DNA of 5,260 bases from Bacteroidales bacterium (GTDB taxonomy: Bacteria; Bacteroidota; Bacteroidia; Bacteroidales; VadinHA17): positions 1-5,260 of the forward strand of contig DNOQ01000114.1 in NCBI GenBank assembly GCA_003501665.1, written 5' to 3'. The notes below the pieces were generated by a model, which was not told where the DNA came from, ran no database searches, and was given only the letters and a program-made list of their open reading frames with translations. Position numbers and translations under genes: made by a program. How positions within the stretch are numbered: position 1 is the stretch's first letter; each line of letters opens with the position of its first letter. Positions 1 through 5,260 of the stretch are shown piece by piece.

Positions 1-62
1 CTGTTTGTAGAAATTAATCATAAACAAAAAAATGAGCCCCGTAGGGGCGACCTGTATTTAAA
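1..62 (+). repeat. REP-like palindromic repeat, one whole copy plus the tail of a preceding copy
   Basis: A perfect 5-bp stem with a 3-base loop (GCCCC-GTA-GGGGC, 36-48) is followed by CGACCTGTATTTA. The first bases of the window, CTGTTTGTAGAAA, closely match the tail of this unit, so a second copy appears to be cut by the left edge; the CTGT tails at 1 and 52 give a period of 51 bp. An AT-rich spacer (14-34) separates them. There is no T-run after the hairpin, so it is not a typical intrinsic terminator. From memory, GCCCCGTAGGGGCGAC-type repeats are scattered in clusters through many Bacteroidota genomes. They resemble REP elements mobilised by RAYT (Y1 transposase) proteins, which recognise a GTAG next to a hairpin. 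GTAG occurs here at 7-10 and 41-44. The link to a RAYT is inference; no transposase gene is in the window. Confidence 0.6.
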
Positions 63-344
63 TGTAATTAAAATCAATAGGTTAACTCATATTTAATAAA
101 TTTAGTCGGACACTATTGGAAATTTATAAGTGGTTGTTTTTTATACTATCTCTAGGATGATATGAGATTTTATTCAGTAAATAAGCCCCGTAACAATCGC
201 TTTAATGAACAGGTTAAAGTAGTTTCTTTACCAAAGACTCGTTCCCGTTTGTGAGAAATCAACCTCAGATTTATTCGAAATAAGATACTGCGTTAATTAA
301 AAAAGGGGAAGATTAAGACCAAAAGTGTATGTATATATGTATGG
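63..344. other. AT-rich intergenic stretch without a supported gene
   Basis: Nothing here can be supported as a gene. Points seen are: a half-copy of the left-edge repeat (AGCCCCGTA, 184-192) lacking its GGGGC arm; a motif TTTAGTCGGACACTATTGG at about 101-119 that resembles an insertion-sequence terminus, with no partner found in the window; an 8-bp palindrome TTAATTAA near 294-301; and an alternating GTATGTATATATGTATGG run near 327-343. A 30-codon open frame, 162-254 on the plus strand (ATG after AGGATGAT), encodes a very basic peptide starting MRFYSVNKPRNN. It is too short and unfamiliar to call a gene. The stretch reads as a graveyard of repeats or decayed mobile DNA. Confidence 0.5.
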
Positions 345-383
345 TATTTATAAAATAACTGCTGTATTTTATTGTTTTACAGC
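345..383 (-). terminator. Possible intrinsic terminator of the tRNA-Arg gene
   Basis: On the minus strand, 18 bases lie between the 3' end of the tRNA and a perfect 6-bp inverted repeat GCTGTA...TACAGC (383-378 with 366-361), with an 11-base A-rich loop. It is followed by the T-rich run AGTTATTTTAT. Position and order fit a rho-independent terminator, but the stem is short, the loop is large and the T-tract is interrupted, so this is a weak call. Confidence 0.35.
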
Positions 384-401
384 GGTTGACTATTTGCTTT
401 G

Positions 402-474
402 TGATCCCGGAGAGATTCGAACTCTCAACCAACAGAACCGGAATCTGTCATTCTATCCATTGAACTACGGGACC
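402..474 (-). tRNA. tRNA-Arg (anticodon CCG)
   Basis: The reverse complement folds into a complete 73-base cloverleaf. The 7-bp acceptor stem pairs GGTCCCG with CGGGATC, with one G-T wobble at 2-71, and the discriminator is A. The D-arm is GTTC/GAAT around an AATGGATA loop. The 5-bp anticodon stem ACAGA/TCTGT holds the loop TTCCGGT, giving anticodon CCG (plus-strand 439-441), which reads the arginine codon CGG. The variable region is TGGTT and the T-arm is GAGAG-TTCGAAT-CTCTC. G37 after an anticodon ending in G fits the GG target of the m1G37 methylase TrmD. The 3' CCA is not encoded (CAAA follows the discriminator), so it must be added by tRNA nucleotidyltransferase. The gene stands alone and is divergent from leuS, with its own promoter upstream. 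Confidence 0.95.
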
Positions 475-488
475 GGATATTTTCTCTG

Positions 489-519
489 CAAAAATATAAT
501 CAAAAGCCGGGTTTTGCAA
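489..519 (-). promoter_or_regulatory. Predicted Bacteroidota-type promoter of the tRNA-Arg gene
   Basis: On the minus strand, TATTTTTG (plus-strand 496-489) matches the Bacteroidota -7 consensus TAnnTTTG perfectly. A TTG (519-517) lies exactly 20 bases upstream, as expected for the -33 box. The -7 box ends 14 bases before the tRNA 5' end, which leaves room for a start point and a short leader. The call rests on consensus matching only. Confidence 0.55.
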
Positions 520-552
520 CTTATTGAGTAAATCTGCATCAGACTGATATAA

Positions 553-569
553 AGCCCCGGGAGGGGGGG
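553..569 (+). repeat. G-rich hairpin, possibly a degenerate copy of the left-edge repeat
   Basis: AGCCCCGGGAGGGGGGG can pair CCCC with a following GGGG run and shares AGCCCCG with the elements at 35-48 and 184-192, in the same orientation. The right arm has become a run of seven G (563-569), which abuts the hexamer array. It could be a decayed copy of the REP-like element or an unrelated G-tract; the shared core is short. Confidence 0.3.
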
Positions 570-570
570 T

Positions 571-654
571 GAGGTTGAGGTTGAGGTTGAGGTTGAGGTT
601 GAGGTTGAGGTTGAGCTTGAGGTTGAGGTTGCGGTTGAGGTCGAGGTTGAGGTT
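571..654 (+). repeat. GAGGTT hexanucleotide tandem repeat, 14 units
   Basis: Fourteen consecutive 6-bp units fill 84 bp. Units 1-7, 9, 10, 13 and 14 are perfect GAGGTT. Unit 8 (613-618) is GAGCTT, unit 11 (631-636) is GCGGTT and unit 12 (637-642) is GAGGTC; each variant is a single change to C. The first seven units are identical while variants lie in the right half, which suggests more recent expansion on the left. An isolated GAGGTT recurs at 680-685. One strand has almost no C, and regularly spaced GG pairs could support two-tier G-quadruplex or slipped structures. The array is between genes; the Thr-Ser reading on the minus strand runs into the tRNA and is not a gene. Such arrays are prone to copy-number change by slippage. 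Confidence 0.95.
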
Positions 655-684
655 AGAAACAAGACGAGATAACAGAAGTGAGGT

Positions 685-734
685 TATGTTTGATCCAAAT
701 ATTGACGTTATTTCCTAAAGATTCTCTATTTTCG
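685..734 (+). promoter_or_regulatory. Candidate promoter region for leuS (two alternatives)
   Basis: TATGTTTG (685-692) is a perfect TAnnTTTG -7 box, but no TTG lies about 20 bases upstream. The -33 position would fall just after the end of the GAGGTT array. A second option is TTG (702-704), then 22 bases, then TATTTTCG (727-734), which has one mismatch to the -7 consensus and a slightly long spacer. Either would give a leader of roughly 30-80 bases before the leuS ATG. The sequence alone does not decide between them. Confidence 0.35.
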
Positions 735-769
735 CAAACCAAATAACGAATCAATAATTTTCTTTCATA

Positions 770-3442
770 ATGGAATACAATTTCCGCAATATCGAAAAAA
801 AATGGCAGCAATACTGGGAGGAGAATAAAACGTTCAGGACTCCGGATGATTTAACCAATCCGAATAAATGCTATATCCTCGATATGTTTCCCTACCCTTC
901 CGGAGCAGGACTTCATGTCGGACATCCTGAAGGCTATACTGCGACTGATATTATAAGCAGATACAAGAGAATGAAGGGATTCAGCGTCCTTCATCCTATG
1001 GGATGGGATGCTTTCGGACTGCCGGCGGAACAATATGCAATTCAGACGGGAACACATCCTTCAATTACAACAAAGAACAACTGCGATACATTCAGAAGAC
1101 AGATAAAGGAGCTGGGGCTTAGTTATGACTGGGAACGGGAGATAAATACAACTGATCCGAAGTATTATAAATGGACCCAGTGGATCTTTATTCAGCTCTT
1201 TAACACCTGGTTCGATGAAAAACTCCGGAAAGGCCGCCCGTTATCGGAATTGATAATCCCCGATAGCATAAGTAAAGCAGGAAATAAAGCTGTCCGCGAT
1301 TATGTAAACTCCCACAGGCTCGCTTATTACGATAATGCAACTGTCTGGTGGTGCCCCGACTGCCGGATTGTATGTGCAAATGAAGAGGTCCTTTTTGACG
1401 GGTCACACGAAAAATGCGGTAACAGGGTTGAGAAGAGAAACCTGAAGCAGTGGATGCTGAGGATACCTCTTTATGCAGAAAGATTACTTAAAGGAATTGA
1501 TGATCTCGACTGGCCGGAAGGAATAAAGGAAATGCAAAGGAACTGGATAGGACGATCAACCGGAGCCGAAGTAGATTTTAAACTGGAGGGCACGAATGAA
1601 ACTCTCAGAGTATTTACTACCCGTCCGGATACACTTTTCGGAGCTACCTGGATGGTTATCGCACCTGAACATCCTCTGACTACCTCACTGACAACTGAAG
1701 ACAGAAAAACTGAAGTTGATAATTATATTAAAGCTGCATCACTTAAATCCGACCTCGACCGTACTGACCTCGCGAAAGAAAAAACCGGTGTGTTTACAGG
1801 AAGATTTGCAGTAAATCCGGTAAATCTTAAAAAAATCCCGGTTTGGGTTGCTGATTATGTGCTTATGGGATACGGTACCGGTGCAATAATGGCTGTACCG
1901 GCACATGATACGCGTGATTTTGAATTCGCACTGAAATATGATTTGCCCGTTGAGTGTATCATGGATCCGGAAGTGACTGATAATGAGCAGAGAAGCAGAA
2001 TAATTAAAGGCAGGGAATGCTGGACAGAGGATGGAAGGTATATCAATTCATCAGATACAAAGACGGGAATTGATATAAATGGTCTGAATAAGGAAGCCGG
2101 TATTGCAAAGATGACCGTATGGCTGGAATCCAAAAATATTGGTAAAGCGAAGGTCAATTATAAACTTCGTGACTGGCTCTTCAGCAGGCAGAGATACTGG
2201 GGAGAACCATTCCCGGTTATTCACTGGGATGACGGCGAAATAAGTGTCCTCGACGAAAAAGATTTGCCTCTTGAACTGCCGGAGCTGGAGAAATATCTAC
2301 CGGGAGAATCAGGGGAGTCGCCACTGGCAAATGCCGGTGATTGGCTTAATGTAAATGACAAATCGGGCCGGAAAGGAAGACGGGAAACCAATACCATGCC
2401 TCAATGGGCAGGATCGTGCTGGTATTATCTTCGTTTTATAGATCCCTCAAATGACAAACAGATATTTGACCCTGAGAAGGAAAAATACTGGATGCCTGTG
2501 GATATTTACATAGGCGGCGCCGAACACGCTGTCCTTCATCTGCTTTACAGCCGCTTCTGGCATAAAGTACTTTTTGACCTCGGAATTGTTTCAACCGATG
2601 AACCATACCGGAAACTGTTCAACCAGGGCATGATCCTGGCTTATGCTTACGAAAACGAAACAGGCGCCAAGGTTGCAGCAGATATTATCGAGGAAAGGAA
2701 CGGAAAATTCTATAACAGCGAAACCGGCACGGAAGTGAAACAGATTGTGGCAAAAATGTCAAAATCGCTGAAAAATGTGGTGAATCCCGATGATGTTGTT
2801 CTAAAATACGGTGCCGATTCACTCAGACTCTATGAAATGTTCCTGGGACCGCTTGATATAACCAAACCATGGGACGACAAGGGGGTTAAGGGGGTTTTTA
2901 ATTTCCTGGGCCGGACATTCAGGTTCTTTTCCAACGGTGAAAATATTGTTAATTATGACGAAGATCCCGAAATCCTGAAAGGATTACATCAGGCTATCAA
3001 AAAAGTTGAAACAGATATAGAGAATTTACGTTTCAACACGGCAATTTCTGCTATGATGATATTTTTGAATCTGGCAATCCGAAAAGGAAAGGTTACACCT
3101 GATACTGCCGCGATTTTTACTAAAATCCTTTCCCCGTTTGCTCCTCATTTAGCTGAAGAATTATGGAATATGCTTGGGAATACCAAAACAATTGCTTATG
3201 AACCCTGGCCGGAGGTAAATGAGGAATTCCTGAAAGAGGAAGCATTCGAATACCCGGTATCATTTAACGGTAAACTGAGGTTTAAGATTGAACTTCCTGT
3301 CAGCATGACCAAAGATGAGATAATTGAGCATGTACTTACGGATGCAAGGGCAAAGAAATGGCTCGAAACAGGGACAATGACAAATATTATTGTGGTACCT
3401 AACCGTATAGTAAATGTAGTATTAAAAAATAAATGCGGGTAA
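770..3442 (+). CDS. leuS: Leucyl-tRNA synthetase (class Ia)
   Basis: This cytoplasmic enzyme charges tRNA-Leu with leucine in an ATP-dependent reaction and edits mischarged tRNA. The 890-residue product is full length for bacterial LeuRS (E. coli 860). Visible in order: the Rossmann catalytic core with MFPYPSG (39-45) and the HIGH motif as HVGH (49-52); an insertion of roughly 30 residues (about 152-182) absent from E. coli; a zinc module with C195-P-D-C198 and H213/C216; the CP1 editing domain with the Thr-rich TTRPDT (283-288) and GTGAIMAVPAHDTRD (369-383, conserved Asp 380/383); DWLFSRQRYWGEP (468-480); GSCWYYLRF (548-556); the leucine-specific insert just before KMSKS (662-666); the anticodon-binding helical domain; and the C-terminal domain. 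The MEYNFR start is the family start. The upstream region lacks a Shine-Dalgarno sequence, as is normal in Bacteroidota. The gene overlaps the downstream peptidase gene, so the two probably share a transcript. Confidence 0.98.
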   Translation: MEYNFRNIEKKWQQYWEENKTFRTPDDLTNPNKCYILDMFPYPSGAGLHVGHPEGYTATDIISRYKRMKGFSVLHPMGWDAFGLPAEQYAIQTGTHPSITTKNNCDTFRRQIKELGLSYDWEREINTTDPKYYKWTQWIFIQLFNTWFDEKLRKGRPLSELIIPDSISKAGNKAVRDYVNSHRLAYYDNATVWWCPDCRIVCANEEVLFDGSHEKCGNRVEKRNLKQWMLRIPLYAERLLKGIDDLDWPEGIKEMQRNWIGRSTGAEVDFKLEGTNETLRVFTTRPDTLFGATWMVIAPEHPLTTSLTTEDRKTEVDNYIKAASLKSDLDRTDLAKEKTGVFTGRFAVNPVNLKKIPVWVADYVLMGYGTGAIMAVPAHDTRDFEFALKYDLPVECIMDPEVTDNEQRSRIIKGRECWTEDGRYINSSDTKTGIDINGLNKEAGIAKMTVWLESKNIGKAKVNYKLRDWLFSRQRYWGEPFPVIHWDDGEISVLDEKDLPLELPELEKYLPGESGESPLANAGDWLNVNDKSGRKGRRETNTMPQWAGSCWYYLRFIDPSNDKQIFDPEKEKYWMPVDIYIGGAEHAVLHLLYSRFWHKVLFDLGIVSTDEPYRKLFNQGMILAYAYENETGAKVAADIIEERNGKFYNSETGTEVKQIVAKMSKSLKNVVNPDDVVLKYGADSLRLYEMFLGPLDITKPWDDKGVKGVFNFLGRTFRFFSNGENIVNYDEDPEILKGLHQAIKKVETDIENLRFNTAISAMMIFLNLAIRKGKVTPDTAAIFTKILSPFAPHLAEELWNMLGNTKTIAYEPWPEVNEEFLKEEAFEYPVSFNGKLRFKIELPVSMTKDEIIEHVLTDARAKKWLETGTMTNIIVVPNRIVNVVLKNKCG

Positions 3443-4683
3443 GCATGTGCATGATCTCAAGAATGCTTATAATTATATTATTATTGATAACAGCTTATTC
3501 ATGTGTTAATTTCAGTGAACCAAGGATATATTCTTTCGAAATTGATACACTACAGACTGAAATTTATAAAAATAAACCGCAGAATCTGTTTTTCGGAATA
3601 CCTGCAGATTCGTTTAATCTGATCTCAGGGCAGATAAAACGCAACGGACTTCTTTCACAAATCCTGATCGGATACGGTATATCAAATCAGGAAATCGACA
3701 TTCTGGCAAGAAATTCTTCCGATGTATTTGATGTAAGAAAGATCAGAGCCGGGAAAAATTATTTCATTTTATGTGATAACGACTCAGCCGGAAAGGCCAG
3801 GTATCTGATCTATGAGCATGACCCTGCAATAAGTTATATATTCAGTTTCAACGATTCAATTAATATCACCCCTTTCAGGAAGGAGATCAATAAGGTCATT
3901 AAATATTCTTCAGGGACAATCCGGTTGTCACTCTGGGAGGCTATGATTGCAGACAGCCTTAATCCGATGCTTGCAGTTAAACTGTCCGAAATATATGCAT
4001 GGAGCGTTGATTTTTTTGGCCTGCAAAAAGGAGACAGTTTTAAAGTGATATATGAAGAGCTTTTCATTGATAATAAATCACAGGGGATTGGCAGAGTATA
4101 CGGAGCGCAGTTCACATGGGCAGGAAAAACAACCACAGCCATTCCTTTTATTCAGAACGGTCTGGAGAGCTTTTACGACAGTGCAGGGAATAGTCTCAGA
4201 AAAGCTTTCCTGAAAGCTCCTCTTCAGTTCTCAAGGATAAGTTCCAGGTTTTCATCTTCACGGCTACATCCTATACTAAGGATCCGCAGGCCTCATTTCG
4301 GGGTTGATTATGCAGCCCCGGTTGGAACCCCTGTAGTTGCAATAGGTGACGGCAGAGTAACTGCTGCCACTACCGAAGGAGCATCGGGAAGAATAGTAAG
4401 GATTGTTCACAACAGTGTATATTCAACTGCATACCTTCATTTAAGCAGATTCGGACCGGGAATAACTCCCGGAGCATTTGTCAAACAAGGCGATATTATC
4501 GGTTATGTGGGAAGCAGCGGACTTTCAACCGGTCCTCATCTCGATTTCAGATTTTATAAAAACGGATCACCGGTAGATCCTCTGACAATTGAAGCGCCAC
4601 CCGTTGAACCGGTACTTGAAGAAAATCTGCCAAAATTTGATATTGCCAGGCGCGTGGTTGAGAGCCTTCTTGAGACCTTCTGA
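3433..4683 (+). CDS. M23/LytM-type metallopeptidase, probable lipoprotein
   Basis: This is probably a periplasmic or outer-membrane-attached peptidoglycan endopeptidase, or an amidase-activating relative such as EnvC/NlpD. The 416 residues start with a hydrophobic segment (12-21) ending in AYS-C24, a loose lipobox. An OapA/LysM-like N-terminal region follows, with VFDVRKIRAGKNY at 98-110, then a middle domain (about 150-265). The C-terminal M23 domain (about 270-385) has HPIL (H279), HFGVD (H288, D292), YLHLS (H336) and TGPHLDF (H369, L370, D371). By alignment with S. aureus LytM, H288 and D292 are zinc ligands and H336 and H369 the catalytic histidines. The third ligand, normally His, is D371, so activity is uncertain. 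The first ATG lies 10 bp inside leuS; in-frame ATGs at 3445, 3451 and 3463 are alternatives, and the 3451 start (MISRMLIII) gives a more conventional signal peptide. Coupling to leuS is likely. The gene ends 4 bp from the convergent purN. Confidence 0.88.
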   Translation: MRVSMCMISRMLIIILLLITAYSCVNFSEPRIYSFEIDTLQTEIYKNKPQNLFFGIPADSFNLISGQIKRNGLLSQILIGYGISNQEIDILARNSSDVFDVRKIRAGKNYFILCDNDSAGKARYLIYEHDPAISYIFSFNDSINITPFRKEINKVIKYSSGTIRLSLWEAMIADSLNPMLAVKLSEIYAWSVDFFGLQKGDSFKVIYEELFIDNKSQGIGRVYGAQFTWAGKTTTAIPFIQNGLESFYDSAGNSLRKAFLKAPLQFSRISSRFSSSRLHPILRIRRPHFGVDYAAPVGTPVVAIGDGRVTAATTEGASGRIVRIVHNSVYSTAYLHLSRFGPGITPGAFVKQGDIIGYVGSSGLSTGPHLDFRFYKNGSPVDPLTIEAPPVEPVLEENLPKFDIARRVVESLLETF

Positions 4684-4687
4684 TGCG

Positions 4688-5260
4688 TCAGGGTAACTTG
4701 AGTATAAGATCTTCAATAATCCGTGGAAAGTGCTCGTATTCGAGGCTGTGAACCCTCTCAGCCAGAGATTCAGGGGTATCCGACGGCTCCACCCTGCATC
4801 TGGCCTGAAAAATTATATCCCCCTCATCATATTTCCTGTTTACATAATGAATTGTGATTCCTGATTCCTTGTCATGATTCTGAATTACAGCCCTGTGTAC
4901 CCGTTCCCCATACATTCCTTTACCTCCGTAAGCCGGTAACAGCGCAGGATGTATATTGATAATACGCCCCCCGTACATATTCAGGATATTTTCAGGAACA
5001 AGCCAGAGAAATCCCGCCAGTACTACAAAATCAATTTTATTCTTAACCAGGATTTCCTGTACAGTTCCGGCTATATAAAAATCATTGTGGTCGAAAAAAA
5101 CCGGTTTTACGTTAAGTGAATCCGCCCTCTTAAGTACGGCGGCATCACGACGGTTCGACAAAACAATGACAACCCTTGCACTGTTTCTGTTCGAAAAGTA
5201 TCTTATAACATTCTCGGCATTTGTACCGGCGCCAGATGCAAATATAGCTATGTGCTTCAT
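4688..5260 (-). CDS. purN: Phosphoribosylglycinamide formyltransferase (GART)
   Basis: This cytoplasmic enzyme transfers a formyl group from 10-formyl-tetrahydrofolate to glycinamide ribonucleotide, the third step of de novo purine synthesis. The 190-residue product is of normal size (E. coli 212, slightly longer). It opens with a Rossmann-type strand and the phosphate-binding loop FASGAGTN (7-14). It then shows LAGFLWLVP (81-89), the catalytic NIHPALLP (N102, H104, matching E. coli N106 and H108) and YDEGDIIFQ (D145, matching catalytic D144). GGKGMYG (112-118) follows the active-site segment, as I recall for Bacteroidota PurN. The start codon is the last three bases of the window, so the promoter and any divergent neighbour are outside. 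The end is tail to tail with the M23 gene, with four bases between the stop codons and no intrinsic terminator between them. Confidence 0.96.
   Translation of the reverse strand: MKHIAIFASGAGTNAENVIRYFSNRNSARVVIVLSNRRDAAVLKRADSLNVKPVFFDHNDFYIAGTVQEILVKNKIDFVVLAGFLWLVPENILNMYGGRIINIHPALLPAYGGKGMYGERVHRAVIQNHDKESGITIHYVNRKYDEGDIIFQARCRVEPSDTPESLAERVHSLEYEHFPRIIEDLILKLP

Noticed and set aside
36..48. Intrinsic terminator
   Set aside because: The GC hairpin is followed by CGACCTG, not a T-run, and no gene is seen ending into it.
1..62. CRISPR array
   Set aside because: Only one full hairpin unit and one partial are visible, the second element differs in its tail, and there are no cas genes. The unit looks like a REP-type palindrome, not a direct repeat of CRISPR length.
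325..531. Plus-strand 68-codon frame
   Set aside because: It runs straight through the antisense of the tRNA-Arg gene and its promoter, and has no recognisable protein features.
571..654. Coding repeat (Glu-Val or Thr-Ser surface protein)
   Set aside because: Neither strand has a plausible start, signal peptide or non-repeat domain joined in frame; the tract lies between divergent tRNA and leuS.
465..662. Minus-strand 65-codon frame with a Thr-Ser repeat
   Set aside because: It is a translation of the hexamer array that continues into the tRNA-Arg gene; simple repeats with a length divisible by three create such frames.
1855..2157. Minus-strand 100-codon frame inside leuS
   Set aside because: It is antisense to the conserved CP1/catalytic region of leuS, whose plus-strand reading is unmistakable.
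3834..4142. Minus-strand 102-codon frame inside the M23 gene
   Set aside because: It is a shadow frame of the peptidase; no motif is seen and there is no room for its own expression signals.

Overview
The window looks like chromosomal DNA from a member of the Bacteroidota, probably an environmental Bacteroidales-like organism. Four signs support this. The LeuRS begins MEYNFRxIEKKWQQ, a start I associate with Bacteroides-type enzymes. No start codon has a clear Shine-Dalgarno sequence. Upstream regions carry TAnnTTTG (-7) boxes typical of the Bacteroidota housekeeping sigma factor. PurN has the GGKGMYG and YDEGDIIFQ segments I associate with this phylum. The assignment rests on motif recognition, not a database search.

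Layout: bases 1-401 hold no convincing protein gene. At the left edge they contain a small REP-like palindromic repeat (GCCCC-GTA-GGGGC) with the tail of a preceding copy 51 bp upstream. A half-copy lies near 184. A tRNA-Arg(CCG) gene sits on the minus strand at 402-474, with a good Bacteroidota promoter upstream and a plausible weak terminator downstream. Between this tRNA and the divergent leuS lies a G-rich hairpin (about 553-569) followed by a 14-unit GAGGTT hexanucleotide tandem repeat (571-654). The array ends about 30 bp before a perfect -7 box upstream of leuS.

The right four-fifths is compact coding DNA. leuS (770-3442, +) encodes a full-length leucyl-tRNA synthetase. It overlaps by 10 bp, if the first ATG is used, a gene for an envelope M23/LytM-type peptidase, probably a lipoprotein (3433-4683, +). 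That peptidase carries Asp where the second His of the HxH zinc motif is expected. Four bases later, tail to tail, lies purN (4688-5260, -), phosphoribosylglycinamide formyltransferase, complete and starting exactly at the window edge.

The genes are housekeeping functions (translation, cell-wall remodelling, purine synthesis) and do not form an obvious single pathway. leuS and the peptidase are likely co-transcribed. I do not see a new multi-gene system. The items most worth a second look are the intergenic repeats, especially the hexamer array next to the leuS promoter region, and the altered zinc ligand in the M23 protein.
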